DNA of 41,434 nucleotides, from contig DASRRM010000092.1 in the NCBI GenBank assembly GCA_035695715.1, forward strand, positions 1 to 41,434, given 5' to 3'. Origin of the DNA: RYN-428 sp035695715. GTDB lineage: Bacteria; Planctomycetota; Phycisphaerae; Tepidisphaerales; Tepidisphaeraceae. Numbering within the stretch: the first letter of the stretch is position 1; each line of letters starts with the position of its first letter. The notes under the pieces were generated by a model that was given only the letters and a program-made list of their open reading frames with translations, was not told the origin of the DNA and ran no database searches. Shown here one piece after another: positions 16,345-24,279 of the stretch. The position numbers and the translations under genes are program-made.

Positions 16345-19179
16345 ATGCGCAAAACCTTCTACATCATTGACGGCCACGCCCAGATTTACCGCGCTTATTA
16401 TGCGCCGTTTCGCGATTTGACCAGCCCGACCGGCGAACCCACCCGCGCCACCTTTGTCTTTACGCAGATGCTGATGAATCTGGCGGCGAATCGCAAGCCG
16501 GACTATTTGTGCATGGTCATCGACAGCGGGGATGAGACGGTTTTCCGGAAGGAGATTTTTCCCGCGTATAAGGCCAACCGGAAATCCCCGCCGGACGATT
16601 TCCGGCCTCAGGAAGCGCGCATCATGCAGATCGTGCGCGAGGCGGGCGTGCCGATCTTCGCCAAGCCGGGGTTTGAGGCGGATGACCTGATCGCCACCTT
16701 CGCCAAACGGCTCTGCAACCAGGATTACGAGCTGTTCATCGTCAGCAAGGACAAGGACCTTCGCCAGATTTTGAACGACTGCACCAAGCTGTATGACCCC
16801 AACGGCGATGAAATCCTGGATGTCAAAAAGCTGGAGGAAAAGCACGGCTACACCCCCGCCGAGGCAATCGAGATTCAGACGCTGATCGGCGATTCCACCG
16901 ACAATGTGCCGGGAATTCCCGGCGTGGGCGACAAGACCGCATTGAAGCTGGTGAAGAAATATGGGTCGGCTGATGCGGTTTTGCAGCATCTGGATGATTT
17001 GACGCCGAAGATGCGCGAGAATTTCGAGAAGCATGCCGACCGGCTGGCGACGGCGCGAAAGCTGGTGACGCTGAAGGACGATGTCGAGATCGACTTTGAC
17101 GCCGAGGCTTGTCGATTCACGGGATTGAACACGGACGTTCTTCGGCATTACGCAAAAACGCTCGGCTTCACATCGTTGCTGAATCGCCTTGGACCGGAGG
17201 CGAAGGCGCAAGCGGCGACGGCGGCGGGTACCTCGTCAAGCTCGCCGATCGTTTACGAAGAGGGTCTCTTCGGCGCGATGCCGATGTTTAAGAAGACACC
17301 GGCCGGGGCGAAGACGCCTGTGGATCGGCCAGCACCTGAAGCAGGCGAAGATTATCTCACGAGCGTTTCCTGCAAATACACGCTGGTGCAAACCGATGCG
17401 CAGTTCGCCAATTTTCTAGCCGAGTTGAAGAAGCAAAAGAAGTTCGCCTTCGACACCGAAACCGATGCGCTGGGCGCGATGAATTCCAATCTCGTCGGCA
17501 TGAGCTTCAGTTGGCAGCCGGAGACGGGATATTACATTCCCGTCTGCGGGCCGCCGGGATCGGAAATATTGCATTGCGACAAGACGCTGGCGGCGCTGAA
17601 GCCGATCCTGGAAGACCCGAGCATCACCAAGGTCGGGCACAATATTAAATACGACATCCTGGTGATGCGAAACGCCGGCGTCACCGTACGCGGCGTGGCG
17701 ATGGATTCGATGGTCGGCGCGTGGCTGGTCGATTCCAGCCGGTTGCAATATGGCATCGACGGGCTCGCCCTTTCGCTGCTGAAGTTCCGCAAGATTCCGA
17801 CGAGCGCTTTGATCGGCAAAGGCAAAACGCTCACCAGCATGAACACCGTCGACCTGACGCGCATCGCCTGTTATGCCTCCGAAGACGCCGACATCGCCCT
17901 GCGGCTTGCAAAGCTGATCGAGACCAGGCTCGATGAAGTGCCTGCGCTGCGAAAGCTGAATGATGAGGTTGAAACGCCGTTAATTGATGTGCTGTGCGAG
18001 ATGGAATTCAACGGCATTGCCGTCGACCCCGCCGTCTTGAAAGAACAAAGCGATGTCTTGAGCAGCCGAATCGAAGAGCTGGCGACGAGAATCCATCGCG
18101 AAGCCGGGGGCGAATTCAACATCGATTCCCCCAAGCAACTGGCGGATGTGCTGCATCTTCGCCTGGGCCTGAAGGTCATCAAAAAAACGCCCGGCGGCAT
18201 TCCCAGCACCGACACCGAAGTCCTCGACAAGCTTTCTGATCTCCATCCAGTGCCAAAGCTGGTGCAGCAATATCGCGAATGGGTGAAACTGAAGAACACC
18301 TATCTCGATAATCTCACACAATATGTAAACCCAAAAACCCATCGCATTCACGGCAGCTTCAATCAGGCCGGCACCGAAACCGGCCGATTGAGCATGTCCG
18401 ACCCGAACTTGCAGAACATCCCCATCCGCACCGATGAAGGCCGCCGGATTCGCCTGGCGTTTGTGCCGGGCGACCCGGCTAAAAATGTGCTGCTCACCGC
18501 CGACTACAGCCAGATCGAATTGCGCGTGTTGGCGCATTTCACAAAAGAGCCGGCGTTGGTGAAAGCCTTCGAGCAGGATGAAGACGTTCATCGAACCGTC
18601 GCATCAGAAGTTTTCGGCGTGCCGCTGGAGGAAGTAACCCGCGACCAGCGCGGACAAGCCAAGACCATCAACTTCGGCATCGTGTACGGCGTCAGCGCCT
18701 TCGGCCTCTCCCGGCGAATCGAAGGTCTGACGGTAAAATCCGCCGGCGCGCTCATTGCCGCCTACCACAAGCGTTTTCCCGCCATCGCGGTCTTCTTTAA
18801 AAAGTGCGTGCAGGAGGCGCAGGACAATGGCTACGTGGAAACCATCCTCGGCCGCCGCCGCCCGATCCCAGACATTAACAACGCCGTCCTGCGCCAACGA
18901 AACGCCAGCGAGCGGATGGCGATTAACAGCGTCGTTCAAGGTTCAGCGGCCGACCTGATCAAGATCGCGATGATCCGGATTTACAATCGCCTGAAAAAAG
19001 AAAACCGCCCCAGCCGGATGCTGTTACAGGTGCATGATGAGCTGGTCTTTGAAACGCCGGCGGAACATGCAGAATCAGAAGCGGCAATGGTTCGCGAGGA
19101 AATGCAAAACGCGATGAAGCTGATCGTGCCGCTGAAGGTGGATGTCGGCTGGGGAAGGAATTGGCAGGAGGTGAAGTGA
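16345..19179 (+). CDS. polA: DNA polymerase I
   Basis: 944 residues, normal for a three-domain PolA. The N-terminal 5'-3' exonuclease domain spans about 1-290 (FYIIDGHAQIYRAYYA; GFEADDLIATFAKR; QTLIGDSTDNVPGIPGVG). The 3'-5' proofreading domain at about 350-540 keeps its acidic motifs: FDTETD, VGHNIKYD and YASEDAD, so proofreading is probably active. The polymerase domain has motif A (DYSQIELRVLAHF), motif B (RGQAKTINFGIVYG) and motif C (QVHDELVFE). It acts in Okazaki fragment maturation and excision repair. Start at 16345 directly precedes the conserved exonuclease N-terminus. Stand-alone gene after a repeat-rich gap, convergent with the response regulator gene. Confidence 0.97.
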   Translation: MRKTFYIIDGHAQIYRAYYAPFRDLTSPTGEPTRATFVFTQMLMNLAANRKPDYLCMVIDSGDETVFRKEIFPAYKANRKSPPDDFRPQEARIMQIVREAGVPIFAKPGFEADDLIATFAKRLCNQDYELFIVSKDKDLRQILNDCTKLYDPNGDEILDVKKLEEKHGYTPAEAIEIQTLIGDSTDNVPGIPGVGDKTALKLVKKYGSADAVLQHLDDLTPKMRENFEKHADRLATARKLVTLKDDVEIDFDAEACRFTGLNTDVLRHYAKTLGFTSLLNRLGPEAKAQAATAAGTSSSSPIVYEEGLFGAMPMFKKTPAGAKTPVDRPAPEAGEDYLTSVSCKYTLVQTDAQFANFLAELKKQKKFAFDTETDALGAMNSNLVGMSFSWQPETGYYIPVCGPPGSEILHCDKTLAALKPILEDPSITKVGHNIKYDILVMRNAGVTVRGVAMDSMVGAWLVDSSRLQYGIDGLALSLLKFRKIPTSALIGKGKTLTSMNTVDLTRIACYASEDADIALRLAKLIETRLDEVPALRKLNDEVETPLIDVLCEMEFNGIAVDPAVLKEQSDVLSSRIEELATRIHREAGGEFNIDSPKQLADVLHLRLGLKVIKKTPGGIPSTDTEVLDKLSDLHPVPKLVQQYREWVKLKNTYLDNLTQYVNPKTHRIHGSFNQAGTETGRLSMSDPNLQNIPIRTDEGRRIRLAFVPGDPAKNVLLTADYSQIELRVLAHFTKEPALVKAFEQDEDVHRTVASEVFGVPLEEVTRDQRGQAKTINFGIVYGVSAFGLSRRIEGLTVKSAGALIAAYHKRFPAIAVFFKKCVQEAQDNGYVETILGRRRPIPDINNAVLRQRNASERMAINSVVQGSAADLIKIAMIRIYNRLKKENRPSRMLLQVHDELVFETPAEHAESEAAMVREEMQNAMKLIVPLKVDVGWGRNWQEVK

Positions 19180-19216
19180 AGGCCGCCATGCCATCGAAAT
19201 GTCCCCTTTTTAAACA

Positions 19217-19861
19217 TCACACGCCGGTCAGGCCTTCGCGGATCGCGTATTTGGTCAGCTCGGCCACGCTGTCGATGCCCAGCTTTTCCATGATGTTTCG
19301 CCGGTGCGTCTCGGCGGTCTTGACGCTGACGTTTAACTCAATCGCGATATTCTTTGTCGCCTTGCCTTCGGAAATAAGCTGCAATACCTCGCGTTCACGC
19401 GGCGACAGCTCCGAGAACGCCGATTTGCTGTTGTCGGACTCTGTGTGAGCGGCGGCGCGCGCGATGACCTCGGGACTGAAATAGACCTTATTGCTGATAG
19501 CCGTCCGGATCGCGATCACCAATTCATCGAACGCGCAGTCCTTGGTCACATATCCCACCGCGCCCGCCTTCAGCATCCCGACAGCCGAGGCATCGTCGTT
19601 CAAGCCGGACAGAGCAATGACTTTCAGGCCTGGCTTGGCGCCAATGGCCTGGCGGGCCGCGTCAAAGCCGTTCAGCTCAGGCATCCGCACGTCCATCACC
19701 ACCACATCCGGCGCAAGAGTTTTGACTTTTTCCACAGCTTCGCGGCCCGTCCGCGCTTCGCCGATGACATGGAAGCCGCCCTGGGCTTCGAGCAGGCTGC
19801 GAAGGCCCTCGCGCATGACCGAATGATCATCGACCAGCAAAACGGTGGTGTCGTGTTCCAT
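19217..19861 (-). CDS. NarL/LuxR-type response regulator
   Basis: 214 residues from the ATG at 19861; upstream in-frame codons do not fit the receiver domain. The receiver domain (1-125) has the acidic pair in VLLVDDHS, the phospho-acceptor Asp near residue 57 in VVVMDVRMPELNG, the conserved Thr/Ser region IALSGLNDDAS and Lys in YVTKDC. The output domain (about 145-210) is a LuxR helix-turn-helix: LSPREREVLQLISEGKATK, then VSVKTAETHRRNIMEKLGI. It should bind DNA after phosphorylation. A hybrid histidine kinase is encoded 570 bases further on the same strand and is a possible partner, but a separate gene lies between. Confidence 0.93.
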   Translation of the reverse strand: MEHDTTVLLVDDHSVMREGLRSLLEAQGGFHVIGEARTGREAVEKVKTLAPDVVVMDVRMPELNGFDAARQAIGAKPGLKVIALSGLNDDASAVGMLKAGAVGYVTKDCAFDELVIAIRTAISNKVYFSPEVIARAAAHTESDNSKSAFSELSPREREVLQLISEGKATKNIAIELNVSVKTAETHRRNIMEKLGIDSVAELTKYAIREGLTGV

Positions 19862-20051
19862 TGCAAACTCGCCGTTGGTTCGACCCCAAATTCCGCGCAC
19901 CATTGTCACTATGTGCCAATCACCGCCGTGCGAATATCCCGAGCGAGCACCAAGGAATATCGTAGTCGATTGTTCGTATTTTGCCAATGGCAATAACTGG
20001 CATCGCGCGTTGAAATAAAACTTGAGTAATACCACACGGATGGAGATATTC

Positions 20052-20339
20052 ATGACCGTCAATCAAAAACGAGCGCGCGACCTGGCGATTCAGATCCTCA
20101 GGGACGAAGGGTTTGCCGAGCGGCTGCAGGAGCTGGATTGGACGCTGCTGTTGCTCGCCGCCAGGATGTACAACAGCGCCACATCCCCGGCAAAACTGGC
20201 CGCGCGGGTGCTTGCTGATTATCGTGAGGGCATCGGTTACTTCGTCGCGCCCGACGCCTGCGGGCAGTCATTTCAGTGGCTCGATTTGGAAACCGCCGAG
20301 CGCGCCCTCATCGGCTGCGACAACGTGCTGCCGCTTTGA
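20052..20339 (+). CDS. Small protein of unknown function
   Basis: 95 residues from the ATG at 20052, chosen because GGAG lies six bases before it; an ATG at 20040 would add four residues. Sequence is soluble and mostly helical (RARDLAIQILRDEGFAERL, WTLLLLAARMYNSA), ending in a short acidic-hydrophobic tail with two Cys. No known domain recognised. Composition and codon use fit a real gene. It is divergent from the response regulator (190-base shared upstream region) and convergent with the histidine kinase, so it may belong to that regulatory group. Confidence 0.65.
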   Translation: MTVNQKRARDLAIQILRDEGFAERLQELDWTLLLLAARMYNSATSPAKLAARVLADYREGIGYFVAPDACGQSFQWLDLETAERALIGCDNVLPL

Positions 20340-20370
20340 GCCGCCCGGCGGCTGGTATTCGTAGCGGCTT

Positions 20371-20425
20371 AGAGCGTTTTTCAGGATGACGGTCGCGCAA
20401 ACGCCCAACCTGAAAAGTGCTATAG
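20371..20425. repeat. P1 element, terminal remnant
   Basis: AGAGCGTTTTTC, then CAGGATGACGGTCGCGC and CCTGAAAAGTGCTATAG match the right-hand terminal part of element P1 as seen at 6780-6823. The inner hairpin is missing. It fills the gap between the small protein and the 3' end of the kinase gene. Confidence 0.75.
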
Positions 20426-20430
20426 TCAAT

Positions 20431-22173
20431 TCAAACTGCGCCTCCATCCAACTTCCCTGAGCGGCACATCGCGGCCAATTCATTCAACGCACACAGAATC
20501 TGCGGCGGATCGATGGGCTTGGCTAAATGAAGTTGAAAGCCGGAATCGATGGCCTTGCGGCGGTTGGCCTCGCTGACAAATGCAGTCAACACCAGTGCGG
20601 GAGTGAGCGGCAGTTTATTCGCGGCCTCATACTCGCGAATATTTCGAATGAGCGCGTATCCATCCGACCCCGGCAACCCGACGTCGCTCACAATCAGATC
20701 GGGATTCGATTCACGAACCGCATCGAGGGCGGCATCGGCGTTCGCGGCGGCCACAACCCTTAACCCCGCATCCATAAGAACCGCTGTAAGCGCGTTGCGC
20801 GTTTCGCTGTCATCCGCGACAAGCAGCACCATCAATCCCGCCAAAGCCCCGTCCCCATTTTCAGCGCTTTTGCCCACCTCGACGCCGATGTTGTCCCCGG
20901 GCGACTGCTTCAGCAGCGGCAGGCGGACGGTAAATGTTGCGCCATGATTCGGCCCGTCGCTTTGCGCCTCGATGGTGCCGCCGTGCATTTCCACAAGCTG
21001 TTTGACGATCGCCATGCCAAGTCCAAGCCCGCCAACCGAGCGCGACTGCGTGGCATCGGCCTGCCGGAAGCGCTCGAAGATATGCGGCAGAAATTCCGCG
21101 GCGATGCCCATCCCCGAATCGCTCACCTTGATTTCGACATGGCCGTCCCTCCGGCCGGCGGAAATCGCGATCTTCCCGCCGGCCGGCGTGAACTTCACCG
21201 CATTGCTCAGCAGGTTCAAAATGATTTGCCGGACGCGATCGGGGTCGGCCCGAACCAAGCCAATCGCCGGGTCCAGCATCTCCTGAAGATCGAGCTGCTT
21301 TTCGTCGGCGCTTCCCCTGGCCTCGTCAATCGCCTGGTGAAGGGTGGCAACCAGATCGACGTTCCGCATGCGCATCCGGAGCGTGCCGCTGGTGATTCTT
21401 GACATGTCCAGCAGATCGTCGATCAGCGTTTGCTGTGCCCGGGCGCTGGCCAGGATCGAATGCAATTCCTCAACGAACGGCGCCGATTGCGGCTTGGAAA
21501 GCAGCAATTGCGTCCAGAGCAAGATCGAGCCCAGCGGCGTGCGCAGCTCGTGGCTGAGCGTGGCGAGGAATTCATCCTTCATCCGGTTGGCTTCTTCCGC
21601 CACCGCCTGCGCATGGCGCTGCAGTCCCTCATTCTGCCTGGACAAATCCAGCGCAATGCGTCCCTCATGAATGTCCGTCGCGCTGCCAAACCAGGCGAGA
21701 ATCCGGCCCGTCTCATCCCGCAACGGCTCGGCGCGAACCAGAAACCAGCGGTAAACGCCGTCGGCCCGGCGGATGCGGTGCTCATGCCGCAGCGGCTTGC
21801 CGGATTCAGCCGCCTCCTTGTATCGCCTGACCGATGTCTCGCGATCGTCGGGGTGGATGGCGGCGGTCCATCCCCAGCCACGGGCCTGCTCCAAAGTCTG
21901 CCTGGTGTATTCCATCCAGCGCCAATTGTACCAGGTGGCGCTGCCATCGCTCTGGCTTTGCCACAGCAGGTTGGGAACGACATCCACCAGCGCCCGCAGC
22001 CGCAACTCGCTTTCGCGCAGCGATTCTTCGGCGCGCTTGCGATCGGTGATGTCCAGCAGCCCATCGGGCACGTCGTTGGGCCAGGCGTCGCCAGACGCAT
22101 TGTCTTTGTCGTCAAGCGGCTTGTCAGTCCACGACGGAAATTGGTCTGCCATTGAAGTCCAGTCCCGCTTCAT
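20431..22173 (-). CDS. Hybrid sensor histidine kinase with PAS domain and C-terminal receiver
   Basis: 580 residues (an ATG at 22152 would give 573). No transmembrane helix, so a cytosolic sensor. A PAS/PAC domain at about 45-170 has the WYNWRWMEYTRQTLEQ and HEHRIRRADGVYRWFLVRAE segments. The kinase core follows: H-box LATLSHELRTPLGSI with His near residue 207, N-box RQIILNLLSNAVKFTP, G1 VSDSGMGIAAEFLPHIFERF, G2 GLGLGMAIVKQLVEMHGG. The receiver near 450-565 has VADDSE, the Asp in LIVSDVGLPGSDGYAL and LAKP. Residues 1-40 include DITDRKRAEESLRESE, the tail of a second PAS domain whose body is missing. The receiver suggests a phosphorelay, perhaps to the regulator at 19217-19861. Confidence 0.93.
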   Translation of the reverse strand: MKRDWTSMADQFPSWTDKPLDDKDNASGDAWPNDVPDGLLDITDRKRAEESLRESELRLRALVDVVPNLLWQSQSDGSATWYNWRWMEYTRQTLEQARGWGWTAAIHPDDRETSVRRYKEAAESGKPLRHEHRIRRADGVYRWFLVRAEPLRDETGRILAWFGSATDIHEGRIALDLSRQNEGLQRHAQAVAEEANRMKDEFLATLSHELRTPLGSILLWTQLLLSKPQSAPFVEELHSILASARAQQTLIDDLLDMSRITSGTLRMRMRNVDLVATLHQAIDEARGSADEKQLDLQEMLDPAIGLVRADPDRVRQIILNLLSNAVKFTPAGGKIAISAGRRDGHVEIKVSDSGMGIAAEFLPHIFERFRQADATQSRSVGGLGLGMAIVKQLVEMHGGTIEAQSDGPNHGATFTVRLPLLKQSPGDNIGVEVGKSAENGDGALAGLMVLLVADDSETRNALTAVLMDAGLRVVAAANADAALDAVRESNPDLIVSDVGLPGSDGYALIRNIREYEAANKLPLTPALVLTAFVSEANRRKAIDSGFQLHLAKPIDPPQILCALNELAAMCRSGKLDGGAV

Positions 22174-22263
22174 CCACGGGCGGCGCTCGATCTGATGAGG
22201 TGTTTCGCGTGTCGCTAATAATCGTACCGATGATTTCGCTGGCTGACACTTATTTTTGCCGAA

Positions 22264-24210
22264 TTAACTTGCCGTCGCCTGTGCTTCGGGGGGCCGCACG
22301 GCGATGGCGCGGTCGGCGAGGACGCGCATCCGGTCGTGTGCCGCGGAGATCGGGGCGATCAAGTTATCCATCCACTGGACGGTTTGCGTGGCGAGGTTCA
22401 GCGTTGGATCGGGAAAATCCATGGCGCGCCAGCGCGAAATGAGCCGGGAGACTTTCCGCTGCGTGTTCCAGCGCAGGGCGAGCCAGAGAATCGCATAATA
22501 GACGATCAGGAAGCCGGCGCTTTTCCAGAGATAATCCACGCCGAACACCAGCACGATCATGCGAAAGATCTGTCCCCAGGGAATTTGCCAGAACGAGCCT
22601 CCGGGGCTGCCGAGCATCAACGCCAGCACCGGCTGAATGAACGGAAACCAGATCAGCGCGCCAATCGTCAGCAGCCAGCGAAGCGGCGCACCGGCCGTGG
22701 CGGCGGGGCCGGTCAGGTATTCGCGCGCCGCCGTGCGCTGGCGGCGAACGGTTTCGGTCAGGGCCACGCGGAGGCTTCGCGCGGCAATGTCGGCGGGCAT
22801 GTCCTCCCAGAGCTTGTTTTTCTCATAGAGCGACGCGACCACGGGCTGCGCCTGTCGCAGCGACGCAAACGCCGACTGCACCCGCCCGGCAACTGATTCG
22901 CCGGATTCGCGGATGATGGCATCGACCATGGCCTCCGGTCCCTGCATCGGCGCTGCCCCGCGCGAAATCGCACTGCGTAAAAGAATGAACAGCGGCTGAA
23001 GCAAAGTGTGAACGAGACTGACGATTGGCCAGCGCGTCACGCGATCGGTCAGGATTTCATCCGTCATTGCCGACCGGGTTGACGGATCGTCTAGCAGGCG
23101 CGGGATGATGCGCTCCAGCACCGGCCCCGCCACGCGCTCGGCAATAAGCTCCTGCGCGTTTTGCTGCAGGCGGCCAAGGCGCTCTGCGCGCAGGGGCAAC
23201 TGCTGCTGGTCGAGCCAGCTTCGCAGCGCGTTGTCCTGCCGTTCGGCGGCGAGCCGCTTGGCCTCGCGGATGGCCTCGGCGGACTTTTCGCGCAGCACGA
23301 TCTGCCGAAGCGCCGGCAGCTCGAATGCCGTCGGCGTCTTGGCGCTGATGAGGAAAACGCGCGGCGGGGCGTCGAGCTTTAAGGTCGCCGCGATCCGGCC
23401 CGCATAATCCGCCCGAAGCTGCTCCATCGGCGTGCCGTCATACCGGTCGACCTTTGGCTCCAGGATCGACGACAGCCCGGCCTTGAGCGCGTGCGCCTTT
23501 TCCCGCACCGCCGGGTCATCCTCCGGATCCAGTCCCCAGGGCATCGCAATCTTGCGCTGCGGATCCAGGGCGGCGGCATCCTCGTCTTCCTTTGAGACCG
23601 CTCCATTTCCGCGAAATTCCCCCTTCGGCTCGGCAGACGTCGTACTGCCAAGCTGGTCCACCTTGTTCATGCAGAAGATAAAGTTGGCCGGCGTGTTTCC
23701 CTCGGCCACGCGCTCGAGCATTTCCTGCGGCTGCTGGTCGGCGTACTTCTCAATGCTGCTCACCCAGATCGGATACAGCATCTGCCGAAGCATCGTGCGC
23801 GTGACGGTCAGGTGCGATGCATAGCGGCTGTCGATGTCCGGCAGATCAAGCAAAATCTGGCGCGTGAGGTGCGGAAGATCGTGCCGGACGATGCGATATT
23901 GCCCCGGCACTTCGCGCTCCAGCAGCGTGCGCAGCGGCTGCTCCTGCGCGGAATGGGCATAGGCGATGACGATTTCAGTGCCGGCCCCGTGCGAGGTGAC
24001 GGCGGTGATGGGCTTGCCGACCAATGCGTTGATGAGCGCGCTTTTCCCGACATCTTTTCCGCCGATCAATCCGACGAAATACATTTCCGAATCGCCGCCG
24101 TCGAGTGCGGTTTCGGTCAGGACAGGGGAATCCTCCTCCAGCAAATCGGGCCGGGCGGATCCAGTCACTTCCATCGCTTCGCGGACCAGTTGTTCAAGCG
24201 CGGGACTCAT
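22264..24210 (-). CDS. Dynamin-like membrane GTPase, second of a tandem pair
   Basis: 648 residues. The G domain begins near residue 45: G1 GLIGGKDVGKSALINALVGK, G3 LLDLPDID, G4 FCMNKVD. The central part (about 250-480) is largely helical with charged residues (REAKRLAAERQDNALRSWLD), as in dynamin-superfamily stalks. Two hydrophobic segments lie at about 515-590 (WLLTIGALIWFPFIQPVLAL; then LVFGVDYLWKSAGFLIVYYA). G domain plus helical body plus C-terminal membrane insertion is the bacterial dynamin-like layout. Function in membrane remodelling is inferred only. It starts 69 bases after the companion GTPase gene and is surely co-transcribed. A start at 24210 matches the N-terminus well. Confidence 0.85.
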   Translation of the reverse strand: MSPALEQLVREAMEVTGSARPDLLEEDSPVLTETALDGGDSEMYFVGLIGGKDVGKSALINALVGKPITAVTSHGAGTEIVIAYAHSAQEQPLRTLLEREVPGQYRIVRHDLPHLTRQILLDLPDIDSRYASHLTVTRTMLRQMLYPIWVSSIEKYADQQPQEMLERVAEGNTPANFIFCMNKVDQLGSTTSAEPKGEFRGNGAVSKEDEDAAALDPQRKIAMPWGLDPEDDPAVREKAHALKAGLSSILEPKVDRYDGTPMEQLRADYAGRIAATLKLDAPPRVFLISAKTPTAFELPALRQIVLREKSAEAIREAKRLAAERQDNALRSWLDQQQLPLRAERLGRLQQNAQELIAERVAGPVLERIIPRLLDDPSTRSAMTDEILTDRVTRWPIVSLVHTLLQPLFILLRSAISRGAAPMQGPEAMVDAIIRESGESVAGRVQSAFASLRQAQPVVASLYEKNKLWEDMPADIAARSLRVALTETVRRQRTAAREYLTGPAATAGAPLRWLLTIGALIWFPFIQPVLALMLGSPGGSFWQIPWGQIFRMIVLVFGVDYLWKSAGFLIVYYAILWLALRWNTQRKVSRLISRWRAMDFPDPTLNLATQTVQWMDNLIAPISAAHDRMRVLADRAIAVRPPEAQATAS

Positions 24211-24279
24211 GGCGACATGCTACCGCAGCGGATAATAAAGTCGAAATGGTCAGCCGCTTGCGGCTTCGCGAATCAAACA

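Noticed and set aside
16333..17211. 292-codon minus-strand frame opposite polA
   Set aside because: Overlaps the exonuclease domain of polA, and its residues are those expected of an antisense frame.
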